Positions 17,745-28,560 of a stretch of DNA of 45,549 nt are shown here, one piece after another (position 1 is the stretch's first letter; the number at the start of each line of letters is the position of its first letter). Made by a program: the position numbers and the translations under genes. Below the pieces are notes generated by a model that was not told the origin of the DNA, made no database searches, and saw only the letters and a list, made by a program, of their open reading frames with translations. The DNA comes from Zoogloea oleivorans (lineage in GTDB: Bacteria > Pseudomonadota > Gammaproteobacteria > Burkholderiales > Rhodocyclaceae), in the NCBI GenBank assembly GCA_030157785.1, contig JAOAUC010000044.1, forward strand, positions 1 through 45,549, in the 5' to 3' direction.

Positions 17745-18730
17745 ACCCCGGGCCGACCGGCGGCCATGGCAATCGCCAGTTCCACCGCGGCAAACAGGCT
17801 GCCCGGATCGGCGCGACCGCTACCGGCCAGATCAAGGGCAGTGCCATGATCAACCGAAGTGCGGATGATTGGCAGGCCGAGGGTGACGTTAACGCCACCG
17901 CCAAAGCTGGCGTGCTTGAGCACCGGCAGGCCTTGATCGTGGTACATGGCAAGTACCGCGTCGCCCTGCTTGAGGGTGTGCGGCACAAACAGTGTGTCGG
18001 CCGGCAGCGGCCCGATCAGCTGCATGCCTTCGGCGCGCAGGGCTTCGAGCACCGGGGTGATGACGTCGATTTCTTCGGTGCCCATATGGCCGCCCTCCCC
18101 CGCGTGGGGGTTGAGGCCGGCCACCAGGATGCGCGGCGCGGCCAGGCCAAAGCGCTCTTTCAGATCCTTGTGCAGGATGCGCAGGGTGTCGGCGAGCAGC
18201 GGCCGCGTGATGGCGGCGGAAACGTCCTTGAGGGGCAGATGCGTGGTGGCCAGGGCCACGCGCAAACCACCACCGACCAGCATCATCACCACCAGCGGCG
18301 TCGCGGTGGCTTCGGCGAGGTATTCGGTGTGGCCGGAAAAAGGCACGCCGGCATCGCAGATGATGCCCTTGTGCACCGGCGCGGTGACCATGCCGGCAAA
18401 CTCGCCGGACTTGCAGCCGACGATGGCCCGGTCGAGCACATCCAGCACATAACGGGCATTGACCGGATCAAGCTTGCCGGCACTGGCCGGCATGGCCAGC
18501 GGCACGTGAAGCACTTCGAGACAGCCGTCGCGGGGCGCACCCTCGCGGGCGTAGTCGATGATATCGAGGGACGGCTCGACGGCGTGGATACGCGCCGCGA
18601 TCATGTCGCGGTCGCCAAGCACGACGAGCCGGGCCGGCCATTCGCGGCGCGGCAGGGCTGCGCACAGATCGGGACCAATACCGGCGGGCTCACCGCTGGT
18701 GATGGCGAGAACGGGAATCTGGGTGGACAT
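17741..18730 (-). CDS. pdxA: 4-hydroxythreonine-4-phosphate dehydrogenase
   Basis: PdxA oxidises 4-hydroxythreonine-4-phosphate with NAD in vitamin B6 (pyridoxal phosphate) synthesis. The 329-residue length is typical. Visible signatures are the N-terminal ITSGEPAGIGPDL, the substrate-binding GHTEYLAEAT near residue 135, and metal-ligand histidines in NPHAGEGG (near 210) and YHDQGLPVLK (near 264). GGGVNVTLGLPIIRTSVDHGTA near the end is the conserved family tail (shown in part). It follows surA after 95 bases holding a hairpin, and its stop overlaps the patatin start. Its place between surA and ksgA is the same as in E. coli. Confidence 0.96.
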   Translation of the reverse strand: MSTQIPVLAITSGEPAGIGPDLCAALPRREWPARLVVLGDRDMIAARIHAVEPSLDIIDYAREGAPRDGCLEVLHVPLAMPASAGKLDPVNARYVLDVLDRAIVGCKSGEFAGMVTAPVHKGIICDAGVPFSGHTEYLAEATATPLVVMMLVGGGLRVALATTHLPLKDVSAAITRPLLADTLRILHKDLKERFGLAAPRILVAGLNPHAGEGGHMGTEEIDVITPVLEALRAEGMQLIGPLPADTLFVPHTLKQGDAVLAMYHDQGLPVLKHASFGGGVNVTLGLPIIRTSVDHGTALDLAGSGRADPGSLFAAVELAIAMAAGRPGV

Positions 18731-18788
18731 CTTGGAGGGGGTGCTGGCTGGAGAGGCGCCGCAGGAGGCGCCGGTGAAAGGAAGAGCA

Positions 18789-18817
18789 CGGACGTCAGAC
18801 CGGGGGGCCGACGTCCG
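18789..18817 (-). terminator. Hairpin between surA and pdxA
   Basis: CGGACGTC (18789-18796) pairs with GACGTCCG (18810-18817) over a 13-base loop, 8 bases past the surA stop. Two direct copies of AGGCGCCG lie just beyond at about 18754-18772. It may weaken read-through into pdxA rather than end the operon. Confidence 0.4.
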
Positions 18818-18825
18818 CGTTCCCC

Positions 18826-20124
18826 TTACTTTTCTTCGAGGCGGTATTCGACGTAGGCCCTGTCGCGCAGCTGGCGCAGCCAGTCCTGGTAGGCCTCGTC
18901 GGCCTTGCGATCGCGCAGGGCATTGCGTGCCGCAGCGCGCTTGCGGTCGTCGGAGACGTCCTGCACGCGACGCTCTTCGACCACGATCAGATGCCAGCCG
19001 AAGGGCGACTGGACCGGCTGGCTGAGCTCGCCCGGCTTGAGGGCCTCCATGGCTTGCTCGAACTCTGGCACCGTGTCGCCCGGGTAGATCCAGCCCAGAT
19101 CACCGCCCTTCGAGGCGGACAGATCGGCGGAATGCACCTTGGCCAGATCGGCGAAGTTGGCGCCGCCCTGAACGACACGCTCGCGCAGGTCGGTCAGGCG
19201 CCGGCGGGCATCGGCATCCGACAGCACCTCACTGGTCTTGATCAGGATGTGGCGGGCGCGGGTCTGCTGGACCTGGTCCGGCGCTGCGGCCTGGCCGCCA
19301 CCCTTGCTGTCTACCAGCCGGACGATATGGAAGCCGGCGGCACTGCGCAGGATCGGTGAGGTCTGGCCCGGCTTGAGCGCGGCCACTGCGTCGGCAAAGA
19401 TCCCCGGCAAGCGCTCGGCGCTGCGCCAGCCCAGGCTGCCGCCGGACAGGGCGTCCGGCGCATCCGAGTAGCTGGCCGCCAGTTTGTCGAAGGCTTCGCC
19501 GCGGGCGATGCGGGCAGCCACGTCCTCGGCCTTGGCGCGCACCCGGGCAAGCTGCTCGGGGCTGGCGCCTTCGGGGGTGCGGAAGAGGATGTGGGACAGG
19601 TTGTACTCTTCCTTGCCGACCACGTTCTCCGGATGCGCCAGGAAGTTGCTGACCTCGGCATCCGAGACGACGATGCGGCCCTCCACCTCGCGCTCGCGCA
19701 CGCGGGTCAGCAGGATTTCGTTACGTACTTCCTCGCGGAAACGATCCCAGGACAGGCCGTCCTTCTCGAGGACCTTGCGGAAGTCGGTCATCGACAGCTT
19801 GTTGTTGTCGGCGATGCGGCCCAGGGCCCGGTCAAGGGACACATCATCGATGCGCAGTGAGGTTTCGCTGGCCAGCTGGAGCTGCAGGCGCTCCATGATC
19901 TGGCGCTCGAGAACCTGCTTTTCGAGCACATCGGCGGGGGGCAGCGCAGTGCCCTGACGGGACAGCTGGCGGGTTACCTGCTCAACGCGCAGGCGCAGGT
20001 CGGAGCGGGTAATGACTTCGCTGTTTACGACAGCCACGATGCGGTCCACCTCCACCAGCCCTTCGGCGGCAAGGGCGGAGTGCGTGAACAGGGACGCGGC
20101 GAGCAGAGAGACGATCAGTTTCAT
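18826..20124 (-). CDS. surA: Periplasmic chaperone and peptidyl-prolyl isomerase SurA
   Basis: SurA escorts unfolded outer-membrane proteins, including LptD, through the periplasm to the BAM complex. The 432-residue protein has a signal peptide (MKLIVSLLAASLFTHSALA), an N-terminal chaperone domain opening DRIVAVVNSEVITRSDL, and two parvulin domains. The first (about 170-270) starts EEYNLSHILFRTPEGA and the second (about 285-385) starts TRARHILIKTSEVL; both hold the typical GGSLGW or GGDLGW motif. A C-terminal helix (DEAYQDWLRQLRDRAYVEY) completes the chaperone core. The gene follows lptD after 15 bases, the order of E. coli. Confidence 0.96.
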   Translation of the reverse strand: MKLIVSLLAASLFTHSALAAEGLVEVDRIVAVVNSEVITRSDLRLRVEQVTRQLSRQGTALPPADVLEKQVLERQIMERLQLQLASETSLRIDDVSLDRALGRIADNNKLSMTDFRKVLEKDGLSWDRFREEVRNEILLTRVREREVEGRIVVSDAEVSNFLAHPENVVGKEEYNLSHILFRTPEGASPEQLARVRAKAEDVAARIARGEAFDKLAASYSDAPDALSGGSLGWRSAERLPGIFADAVAALKPGQTSPILRSAAGFHIVRLVDSKGGGQAAAPDQVQQTRARHILIKTSEVLSDADARRRLTDLRERVVQGGANFADLAKVHSADLSASKGGDLGWIYPGDTVPEFEQAMEALKPGELSQPVQSPFGWHLIVVEERRVQDVSDDRKRAAARNALRDRKADEAYQDWLRQLRDRAYVEYRLEEK

Positions 20125-20139
20125 GGGTAGGGCGGTCTT

Positions 20140-22638
20140 TCAGAAGTCGTCGTCGCTGGAGAAGGGGTTGGAGCCGTCGTTGATCTTGCCATATCCGGGA
20201 ACGCCACGACGAAGCACGTTGAGCGGGCTGGAACCCAGGCTGCCGGCGCCGTTGAATTCGAGCTGGAAGAAGAAGGAGCGGGTCACATCGGTAGCCGTGG
20301 TGGTCAAGTGCTGCACGACGCCGCGGAATACCCAGCAGCCGGCGTTGTACTCGACCCCGGCGATACCCTGGGTCAGGCGGTGGTCGCGCAGGTTGCGGTT
20401 ATAGCGCCCTACGCCGTACCAGTTGCCCCACAAGGGCCATTGCCCGGTAAGGTCGATGTCACGGAAGCCGTTGGGGTTGGCCGGGTCGGTGGAGTAGTTG
20501 CGGCGATAGCGCCAGCTGACACCGAGCGCCCGGGCGTAGGCCGGCTGGAAGCGCACGCCGACGTTGAAGCGCTCCGTCCAGTTGTCCCGCGGGTTGTACT
20601 GCCAGGCGGTGTCGAACTGGGTCTTGGGCGCAAAGTTGGCGCTGAAGGCCCCGAGCAGATCGGCACGCTGGCCGGTACGGGGTGCCACACCGGGCAGAGT
20701 CACCTGCTGGTCCGCCAGGTAATAGCGCTGCCCCAGCAGGGCGCGCACGGTTTCGGCGCCGGTAGCCGGGTCGATGAGGCGCGACTGGACCGCGGTGGTG
20801 ATCTGGTTGGCGTTGGAGATGCGGTCGCCGCCGGTGAAAATGTTCTCGGCGAAAATCTGCGCGAAATTGAAGTCGTAGGAGCCCGAATCGAAGTTCGGGA
20901 TCATCGACTGGTCGCGGTAGGGCACGTAAAGGTAATACACCCGCGGCTCAAGCGTCTGGACGTAGTCCTTGCCGCCGAAACTCGCATCCCGCTCGAAGGT
21001 CACACCGCTATCCACCGAAACGATCGGCAGCGAGCGGGTCACGGTATCTTCGCCGGTGGTGGTACGCCGGTCGAGATCGTAACGGGTGGTGTGGATGCCG
21101 ATTTTGGGCGTCACGTAGAAGGCGGAGGTTTGCAGCGGCAGCGCCAGTTGCGGATAGAAGGTGGTGCGGCGCCCTTCGTCGAGGGTCGGATGGCTGAAAG
21201 CCACGAACTCGCTGTTCAGCAGGAAGGTGGTGCCGCCCGGCAGTTCGGGCCGGTTGGCCGTGAGTGTCAGCTGGGGCAAGCGCTTGTAGGGCACGCCGAC
21301 CGTGGCCCCCTTCGGGTCCTGCAGGGTCTGGAAGGCCTGCAGCATGCCGGTCGCCGTCCACCAGCCACCGCCGCCGTAGCTCACCGAGCCCTGGCGCAGG
21401 ATGTTGACCTGCGAAGTCAGGGCCAGGCGCGAGCTCAGGTCGATGAAGTAACGGGGGTCGGACACTCCCGCAAAATTGATGTTGCCTGACCAGCCGCCAC
21501 CGAAAACCTCGTCATGGCGAACCGATCCGGCGTAGCGGCTGCGCTGCTCGACCTGATCATTCGGCATGTACTCGACATAGGTGGTGCCCTTGCGGGTCGG
21601 CGTGATGTAGCGCAGTTCGTTGCGCATCTGCAGGCCACGACGCCCCATGTAACGGGCGGTCAGGGTGTCATCGTAGTTGGGCGCGAGGTTGAAGTAATAC
21701 GGAACCGTGAGGTCGAAACCGACCTTGTTCGAGGTGCCGAAGGTGGGCGACAGAACACCGGACTTGCGGCTTTCACCGAGCGGAAAGTCTGCCCACGGCA
21801 TGTACACCAGCGGAACCCCCTTGAACACCAGCGTCCCGTTGGTGGCCTCGCCCACTTCGCTGTCGTAGTCAAGCTGGAGTTCCTTGGCCTTGAGGTACCA
21901 GTCCGGACGGTCCGGCTTGCAGCTGGTCCAGGTGGCATTGAAGAAACGGAACTGGTTCTCGCCCTCCAGATCCAGTTTGTCGGCCGAACCATGGCCACTG
22001 AGGGGCTGCTGGCGCAAGGGCACGGCCTGGCCGGGCAACAGCGGCAACTGGCCAGGAAGGGGCGGACGGGCGGGGCGACTGATGGCGTAACTGGGCGAAT
22101 CGAAAACCCCCACCTGCTCCTGCACTTTCATGCGGGCGTGGGGGCCGGTCATCTCGTCGGTGCCACGGGTTATCCGTACATTGCCGGTGGCCTCCACTTC
22201 GTCGGTAAGCTCGAAATACTGGAGTTTGTCGGCATCGACCCGGGTGGCGTCGCGAATGAGCACCGCCGAACCTTCGGCGACCGCATCCACATCCTGCCGG
22301 GCGAAAACCTTGTCGCCGGAAATGAGGGTCGTACCGGTCTTTGCCGCCGGTGCGGCAGCGGGAGCCGGCGTAGCCTTGCGCGCCGGGCCAGCAGCAGGCA
22401 CAGCGGCGGACACCCGCTTGGGCGGCGTCTGTGCAGACGCTTTCGTCACGGACTCGGCAAGCGTGGCGGCAGGCCTCGACGCGGGCGCATCCGCTGGCAC
22501 GGCAACCGGTTTGACGACGGCCGGCTGCCCCAGCAAGGAGGAAGGCACCACGAAGGGAGGAAGGTCCTCGGCACCGGCTCTACCCCAAAGGGCGAACAGG
22601 GCGATGGAAAGGTAGCGCAGCTGTGTACGTGGTTTCAT
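20140..22638 (-). CDS. lptD: LPS-assembly outer-membrane protein LptD
   Basis: LptD with LptE places lipopolysaccharide in the outer leaflet of the outer membrane. The 832-residue protein has a signal peptide (LRYLSIALFALWGRAGA), a Pro/Ala-rich linker at about residues 40-105, an OstA/LptA-like beta-jellyroll (about 105-240; ISGDKVFARQDVDAVAEGS is its start), and a large C-terminal barrel. Only two cysteines are visible: one in ATWTSCKPDRP, equivalent by position to E. coli Cys173, and one in EYNAGCWVFRG where E. coli has a Cys pair. One disulfide between the two domains is thus possible. I chose ATG at 22638, which begins a proper signal peptide; the longer frame upstream is spurious. Confidence 0.94.
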   Translation of the reverse strand: MKPRTQLRYLSIALFALWGRAGAEDLPPFVVPSSLLGQPAVVKPVAVPADAPASRPAATLAESVTKASAQTPPKRVSAAVPAAGPARKATPAPAAAPAAKTGTTLISGDKVFARQDVDAVAEGSAVLIRDATRVDADKLQYFELTDEVEATGNVRITRGTDEMTGPHARMKVQEQVGVFDSPSYAISRPARPPLPGQLPLLPGQAVPLRQQPLSGHGSADKLDLEGENQFRFFNATWTSCKPDRPDWYLKAKELQLDYDSEVGEATNGTLVFKGVPLVYMPWADFPLGESRKSGVLSPTFGTSNKVGFDLTVPYYFNLAPNYDDTLTARYMGRRGLQMRNELRYITPTRKGTTYVEYMPNDQVEQRSRYAGSVRHDEVFGGGWSGNINFAGVSDPRYFIDLSSRLALTSQVNILRQGSVSYGGGGWWTATGMLQAFQTLQDPKGATVGVPYKRLPQLTLTANRPELPGGTTFLLNSEFVAFSHPTLDEGRRTTFYPQLALPLQTSAFYVTPKIGIHTTRYDLDRRTTTGEDTVTRSLPIVSVDSGVTFERDASFGGKDYVQTLEPRVYYLYVPYRDQSMIPNFDSGSYDFNFAQIFAENIFTGGDRISNANQITTAVQSRLIDPATGAETVRALLGQRYYLADQQVTLPGVAPRTGQRADLLGAFSANFAPKTQFDTAWQYNPRDNWTERFNVGVRFQPAYARALGVSWRYRRNYSTDPANPNGFRDIDLTGQWPLWGNWYGVGRYNRNLRDHRLTQGIAGVEYNAGCWVFRGVVQHLTTTATDVTRSFFFQLEFNGAGSLGSSPLNVLRRGVPGYGKINDGSNPFSSDDDF

Positions 22639-22677
22639 GCCGGAACTGGAACCAGCCGGCGAGCCGACCGCGTGGTT

Positions 22678-22697
22678 TGATAAACTCCACGATTTTA
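22678..22697. promoter_or_regulatory. Candidate divergent promoters between lptD and amgK
   Basis: On the plus strand TGaTAAACT (22678-22686) resembles an extended -10 for amgK. On the minus strand TAAAAT (complement of 22692-22697) matches five of six -10 bases for lptD. No good -35 was found for either. The whole divergent space is only 81 bases. Confidence 0.35.
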
Positions 22698-22719
22698 CAC
22701 GAACGCATCTCAGACTCCC

Positions 22720-24419
<1,700 letters not shown>

Positions 24420-24487
24420 TCCATTTGCCGTAAGCTCGCAACGATCCGCCCTTCGGTCCATCCAGAACCCCGCTCCCGGACTCCGCC

Positions 24488-25804
24488 ATGCCCCTCGACA
24501 TCGCCCCCTTCCAGGCCCGCCGCGCCCGGCTGCTGCAAACCCTGCAGGCCGCCGGCGGCGGCGTCGCGATCATCCCGACCGCGCCGGAACGCATCCGCAA
24601 CCGGGACACCCACTACGGCTACCGTTTCGACAGCTACTTCTACTACCTCACCGGCTTCCGCGAGCCGGACGCGGTATTGGTGCTGGTGGCTGGCGACACC
24701 CCGCGCAGCATCCTGTTCTGCCGCACCAAGGACCTGGAACGGGAAATCTGGGACGGCTACCGCTTCGGCCCGGAGGCCGCCCGGGAGGCCTTTGGCTTCG
24801 ACGAAGCCCGGCCGATTGCCGAACTCGATGCGCAACTCGCCCTCCTGTTCGCCAACCAGCCCGCCATTTTCCACTCGGTCGGCTACGAGCCGGCCTGGGA
24901 CACCCGCGTCACCGAAGCCCTCAACCAGGTGCGTGCCCAGGCCCGCACCGGCTGCCATTCGCCAAGCCAGATCCGTGACGTGCGCAGCCTCATCGACGAG
25001 ATGCGCCTGATCAAGGATGCTGCCGAGATCGCCACCATGCGCCGCGCTGCCGAGATTTCCGCCGGCGCCCACCGCCGGGCCATGCGTACGGCCCGCCCGG
25101 ACGCTTGGGAATACGAAGTCGAGGCCGAGCTGATCCACGAATTCCGCCGCCACGGCAGCCAGGCCCCGGCCTACGGCTCCATCGTGGCCAGCGGCGCCAA
25201 CGCTTGCGTGCTGCACTACGTCGAGAACGACTGCCGCATGCAGGACGGCGACCTGCTGCTGATCGACGCCGGCTGCGAGCTCGACGGCTACGCCTCCGAC
25301 ATCACCCGAAGCTTTCCGGTGAATGGCCGCTTCAGCGGGCCGCAAAAGGCCGCCTACGAGCTGGTCCTCGCCGCCCAGGCCGCCGCCATCGCCGAAATCC
25401 GCCCCGGCGCCGACTGGAATGCCGGTCACGACGCGGCCACCCGCGTGCTCGCCCAGGGCTTCATCGACCTCGGCCTGCTCGAAGGCAGCCTCGACGGCGT
25501 GCTTGAATCCGGCAGCTACCGCCAGTTCTACATGCACCGCACCGGCCACTGGCTGGGCCTCGACGTGCACGACGCCGGCGAGTACAAGATCGCCGGCAAC
25601 TGGCGCCCGCTGGTCGCCGGCAACATGCTGACCGTCGAACCCGGGTGCTACATCCGCCCGGCCGACGGCGTGCCGGAAGTCTTCTGGAACATCGGCATCC
25701 GCATCGAGGACGACGCGCTGGTTACCGACAGCGGCTGCGACATCATCACCATCGCCACCCCCAAAAGCGTGGCCGACATCGAAGCCGTGATGGCGGAGCG
25801 CTAG
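24488..25804 (+). CDS. pepP: Xaa-Pro aminopeptidase (aminopeptidase P)
   Basis: PepP removes the N-terminal residue from peptides with proline second. The 438-residue protein matches E. coli PepP (441). The N-terminal domain (about residues 1-170) contains RDTHYGYRFDSYFYYLTGF, a family signature. The C-terminal pita-bread domain holds all five metal ligands: Asp in LLIDAGCEL, Asp in YASDITRSF, His in MHRTGHWLGLDVHD, Glu in LTVEPGCYI and Glu in IGIRIEDDAL. It has no signal peptide. The TAG stop is one base before the ubiH start, the same pepP-ubiH order as in many gamma- and beta-proteobacteria. Confidence 0.96.
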   Translation: MPLDIAPFQARRARLLQTLQAAGGGVAIIPTAPERIRNRDTHYGYRFDSYFYYLTGFREPDAVLVLVAGDTPRSILFCRTKDLEREIWDGYRFGPEAAREAFGFDEARPIAELDAQLALLFANQPAIFHSVGYEPAWDTRVTEALNQVRAQARTGCHSPSQIRDVRSLIDEMRLIKDAAEIATMRRAAEISAGAHRRAMRTARPDAWEYEVEAELIHEFRRHGSQAPAYGSIVASGANACVLHYVENDCRMQDGDLLLIDAGCELDGYASDITRSFPVNGRFSGPQKAAYELVLAAQAAAIAEIRPGADWNAGHDAATRVLAQGFIDLGLLEGSLDGVLESGSYRQFYMHRTGHWLGLDVHDAGEYKIAGNWRPLVAGNMLTVEPGCYIRPADGVPEVFWNIGIRIEDDALVTDSGCDIITIATPKSVADIEAVMAER

Positions 25805-25805
25805 G

Positions 25806-26948
25806 ATGCAGACCCATGACCTCGCGATCGTCGGCGCCGGCCCGGTGGGCATGGCGCTGGCGCTGGCCCTGAAGGACTCGGGCCTCGACATCCTGCTGGT
25901 GGACGCCCGCCCCCGCGGCGCGGCGCGCCAGGACCCGCGCGTGCTGGCCCTGTCTCACGGTACCCGGCTGACCCTCGAACGCCTCGGCGTGTGGGCACAG
26001 CTGCCGGCCACCGCCATCGAGACCATCCACATCTCGCACCAGGGTGGCCTTGGCCGTACCCTGCTGCGCGCCGAAGAATACGGCCAGCCGGCCCTTGGCT
26101 ACGTGGTTCCCGCGGGCGCCCTAGCCGGTGCGCTGGACGACGCCCTCGCCAGCGCCGGCATCCCGATTCGCGACAACGCCGCGGTCAGCGGCCTCGCCGC
26201 CGGCGCCGACGACGTGATTGTCAGCCTCGCCGATGGCCGCCACCTGCGCGCCCGCCTTGCGGCCTGCGCCGAAGGGGCCATCCAGGGCGCCGACGACAAG
26301 CCACTGGTCGAGCACGACTACGACCAGCACGCGGTCATCTGCGTGGCCACCCCAGCCGAACCCCACGGTGGCCGCGCCTGGGAACGCTTCACCCCGCAAG
26401 GCCCGCTGGCCGTGCTGCCCTGCGGCGCCGACTGCGCCATCGTGCACACCGCCGCTCCGGCCGAGGCCGACGCCCTGCTGGCCCTCGACGACGCAGCCTA
26501 CCTGGCCCGCCTGCAGGAGCACTTCGGCACCCGCCTGCGCTTCGCAAGCGTCGGGCCGCGCGCCCGCTATCCGCTGCTGCTGCGCTACCGCCAGGAGCCC
26601 GTCGGCCAGCGCACCGTGTGGCTGGGCAACGCCGCGCAAACACTGCATCCGGTAGCCGGCCAGGGCTACAACCTGGCCCTGCGCGACGTGTGGGCCTGCG
26701 CCCAGGTGCTGCTGCGCGCTGGTGGCGATCCCGGTGCCGCCGAAACCCTTGCCACCTACGCCCGCGAACGCCGCCTCGACCGGAACGGCACGATCCGCTT
26801 CACCGACGCGCTGGTACGCCTCTTCAGCAGCGATGCGGCCCCCCTGCGCCACACCCGCGGCGCCGGCTTGCTGGCCCTCGACCTGCTGCCGCCCGCACGC
26901 CATTTCGTGGCCAAGCGGATGATGTTCGGCGCCCGCGCCTGGCCCTGA
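25806..26948 (+). CDS. ubiH: UbiH/UbiF-family FAD-dependent ubiquinone-biosynthesis hydroxylase
   Basis: A 380-residue flavoprotein of the UbiH/UbiF/VisC family, which hydroxylates the aromatic ring of ubiquinone precursors at the inner membrane. The Rossmann dinucleotide motif GAGPVGMALALAL lies at residues 10-22. A conserved middle motif is QDPRVLALSHGT. The late FAD motif GNAAQTLHPVAGQGYNLALRD (shown whole at 21 would exceed the limit; core is GNAAQTLHPVAGQGYN) matches E. coli UbiH (GNAAQTLHP). Beta-proteobacteria can use different hydroxylase sets, so which ring position it modifies is uncertain. It starts one base after pepP ends and is followed by a hairpin, the likely end of the amgK-murU-pepP-ubiH unit. 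Confidence 0.88.
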   Translation: MQTHDLAIVGAGPVGMALALALKDSGLDILLVDARPRGAARQDPRVLALSHGTRLTLERLGVWAQLPATAIETIHISHQGGLGRTLLRAEEYGQPALGYVVPAGALAGALDDALASAGIPIRDNAAVSGLAAGADDVIVSLADGRHLRARLAACAEGAIQGADDKPLVEHDYDQHAVICVATPAEPHGGRAWERFTPQGPLAVLPCGADCAIVHTAAPAEADALLALDDAAYLARLQEHFGTRLRFASVGPRARYPLLLRYRQEPVGQRTVWLGNAAQTLHPVAGQGYNLALRDVWACAQVLLRAGGDPGAAETLATYARERRLDRNGTIRFTDALVRLFSSDAAPLRHTRGAGLLALDLLPPARHFVAKRMMFGARAWP

Positions 26949-26959
26949 ACAAACAACGT

Positions 26960-26989
26960 CGCGGCGGCCCCAAAATCCGGGTCGCCGCG
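26960..26989 (+). terminator. Hairpin after ubiH
   Basis: CGCGGCG (26960-26966) pairs with CGCCGCG (26983-26989); a G-T wobble and CCC/GGG extend it to 11 pairs around an 8-base loop. It begins 11 bases past the ubiH stop. Confidence 0.5.
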
Positions 26990-27004
26990 GCGCAGCAAAC
27001 CCCG

Positions 27005-27010
27005 TAGAAT
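27005..27010 (+). promoter_or_regulatory. Candidate -10 element of mgtE
   Basis: TAGAAT, five of six matches to the sigma-70 -10 box, lies 49 bases before the mgtE ATG and after the ubiH hairpin. No good -35 is visible, so an activator or a different start remains possible. Confidence 0.35.
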
Positions 27011-27059
27011 CCGCCCCCTGCGCGCCGCCCGGCGCCGTGCCGTCCACGGAAACTCCGCC

Positions 27060-28502
27060 ATGGCCGAAAACGACGATATCCAGCACCACGACGACCTCGA
27101 CAGCCACCTGCGCGAGGTGCAGCACCTGCTCGCCCGTCACAAGCTCGTCGAAGATCTCGTCCATCGCCAGGACATGCCCAAGCACGACCTGGTCGAAAGC
27201 CTGGTGCACAAGCAGCACATCAACGAGCTGACCCACAAGCTCGAGAGCCTCCACTCGGCCGACGTCGCCCACATCCTCGAAGCCCTGCCGGTCAGCGAAC
27301 GGCTGTTCATGTGGGACCTGGTCAAGGCCGAGCGGGACGGGGAAATCCTCCTCGAAGTCTCGGATGCGGTGCGGGAATCCCTCATCGAGTCGATGGACCC
27401 GGCCTCCCTGCGGGCGGCGGCCGAACAGCTCGACGCGGACGAGCTCGCCGACCTGGCCCCCGACCTGCCCCACGAGGTCATGGAGGCGGTTTACCAGGGC
27501 CTCGACCCGGAAGAGCGCGAGCAGCTGCGCGCCGCCATGTCCTACCCGGAAGACTCGGTCGGCGCGCTGATGGATTTCGAGATGGTCACCGTACGCGAGG
27601 ACGTGACCCTGGAAGTGGTGCTGCGCTACCTGCGCCGCTTCGACGAACTGCCAGACCACACCAACCAGCTCTTCGTGGTGGACCGGGACGAGCACCTGCG
27701 CGGCGTGCTGCCGATCAACCGCCTGCTGCTCAGCGACCCGGACACCGAAGTGAGCGAGGTGATGCTCACCGACACGCTCACGCTGGAGCCCTCCGACGAA
27801 GCCGAAACCGCCGCCCAGGCCTTCGAGCGCTACGATCTGGTGTCGGCGCCGGTGGTGGATTACCACCGCAAACTGGTTGGCCGGGTGACCGTTGCCTCGG
27901 TGGTGGACTTCATCCGCGAAGAAACCGAAAGCGAACTGCTCAACCAGGCCGGCCTGAAAGAGGGCGAAGACATTTTCGCCCCGGTGTGGGACTCGGTGAA
28001 GAACCGCTGGTCCTGGCTGGCGGTGAACCTGGTCACCGCTTTCATCGCCAGCCGGGTGATCGGCGCCTTCGAAGGCTCCATCGAAAAGCTGGTCGCACTG
28101 GCCGCGCTGATGCCCATCGTGGCCGGCATCGGCGGCAACTCGGGCAACCAGACCATCACCATGATCGTCCGTGGCATCGCCATGGGCCATGTGCAGGACG
28201 ACGCGCTGCCGCGCCTCATCAAGAAGGAGATGGGCGTCGCCCTGATCAACGGCATCGTGTGGGGCGGCCTGCTGGGCGTGCTGGCGTGGATACTCTACGG
28301 CAGCCCAAAACTCGGCGCAGTGATGACCGCCGCCATGACCCTCAACCTGCTGGTCGCCGCCTTCATCGGCGTGATGGCCCCGATGATCCGCAACCGCCTG
28401 GGGCAAGACCCGGCGGTGGGTTCCAGCGTGATCATCACCGCCGTCACCGACGCCGGCGGCTTCTTCATCTTCCTCGGGCTGGCGACGATCTTCCTGATGT
28501 AG
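27060..28502 (+). CDS. mgtE: Magnesium transporter MgtE
   Basis: A 480-residue MgtE-type magnesium channel. Residues about 30-150 are the cytosolic superhelical N domain (ALPVSERLFMWDLV). Two CBS domains span about 160-285, with DHTNQLFVVDRDEHLRGVLPI in the first (part shown); these bind Mg and close the pore when it is plentiful. The membrane part (about 310-480) has five helices, with the pore signature PIVAGIGGNSGNQT near residue 355 and VITAVTDAGGFFIFLG near the end. The inner membrane is its site. Its TAG stop doubles as part of the GTAG of the REP element that follows. A hairpin separates it from ubiH, so it may be a single transcript. Confidence 0.95.
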   Translation: MAENDDIQHHDDLDSHLREVQHLLARHKLVEDLVHRQDMPKHDLVESLVHKQHINELTHKLESLHSADVAHILEALPVSERLFMWDLVKAERDGEILLEVSDAVRESLIESMDPASLRAAAEQLDADELADLAPDLPHEVMEAVYQGLDPEEREQLRAAMSYPEDSVGALMDFEMVTVREDVTLEVVLRYLRRFDELPDHTNQLFVVDRDEHLRGVLPINRLLLSDPDTEVSEVMLTDTLTLEPSDEAETAAQAFERYDLVSAPVVDYHRKLVGRVTVASVVDFIREETESELLNQAGLKEGEDIFAPVWDSVKNRWSWLAVNLVTAFIASRVIGAFEGSIEKLVALAALMPIVAGIGGNSGNQTITMIVRGIAMGHVQDDALPRLIKKEMGVALINGIVWGGLLGVLAWILYGSPKLGAVMTAAMTLNLLVAAFIGVMAPMIRNRLGQDPAVGSSVIITAVTDAGGFFIFLGLATIFLM

Positions 28503-28556
28503 AGGCGACCTCAGTCGCCTGCGGAAGGGGAGCTGGGCGACTGAAGTCGCCCCTAC
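28499..28556. repeat. Inverted REP pair (REPIN-like element) between mgtE and hemL
   Basis: Two hairpins in opposite orientation, each preceded by GTAG. The first is GTAG at 28499-28502 then AGGCGAC-CTCA-GTCGCCT (28503-28520). The second, on the minus strand, is GTAG (28556-28553) then GGGCGACT-TC-AGTCGCCC (28552-28535). Both share the GCGAC/GTCGC core. This is the layout of REP doublets mobilised by RAYT transposases in proteobacteria. It overlaps the mgtE stop and probably also acts as a convergent terminator. Confidence 0.75.
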
Positions 28557-28560
28557 CTGG

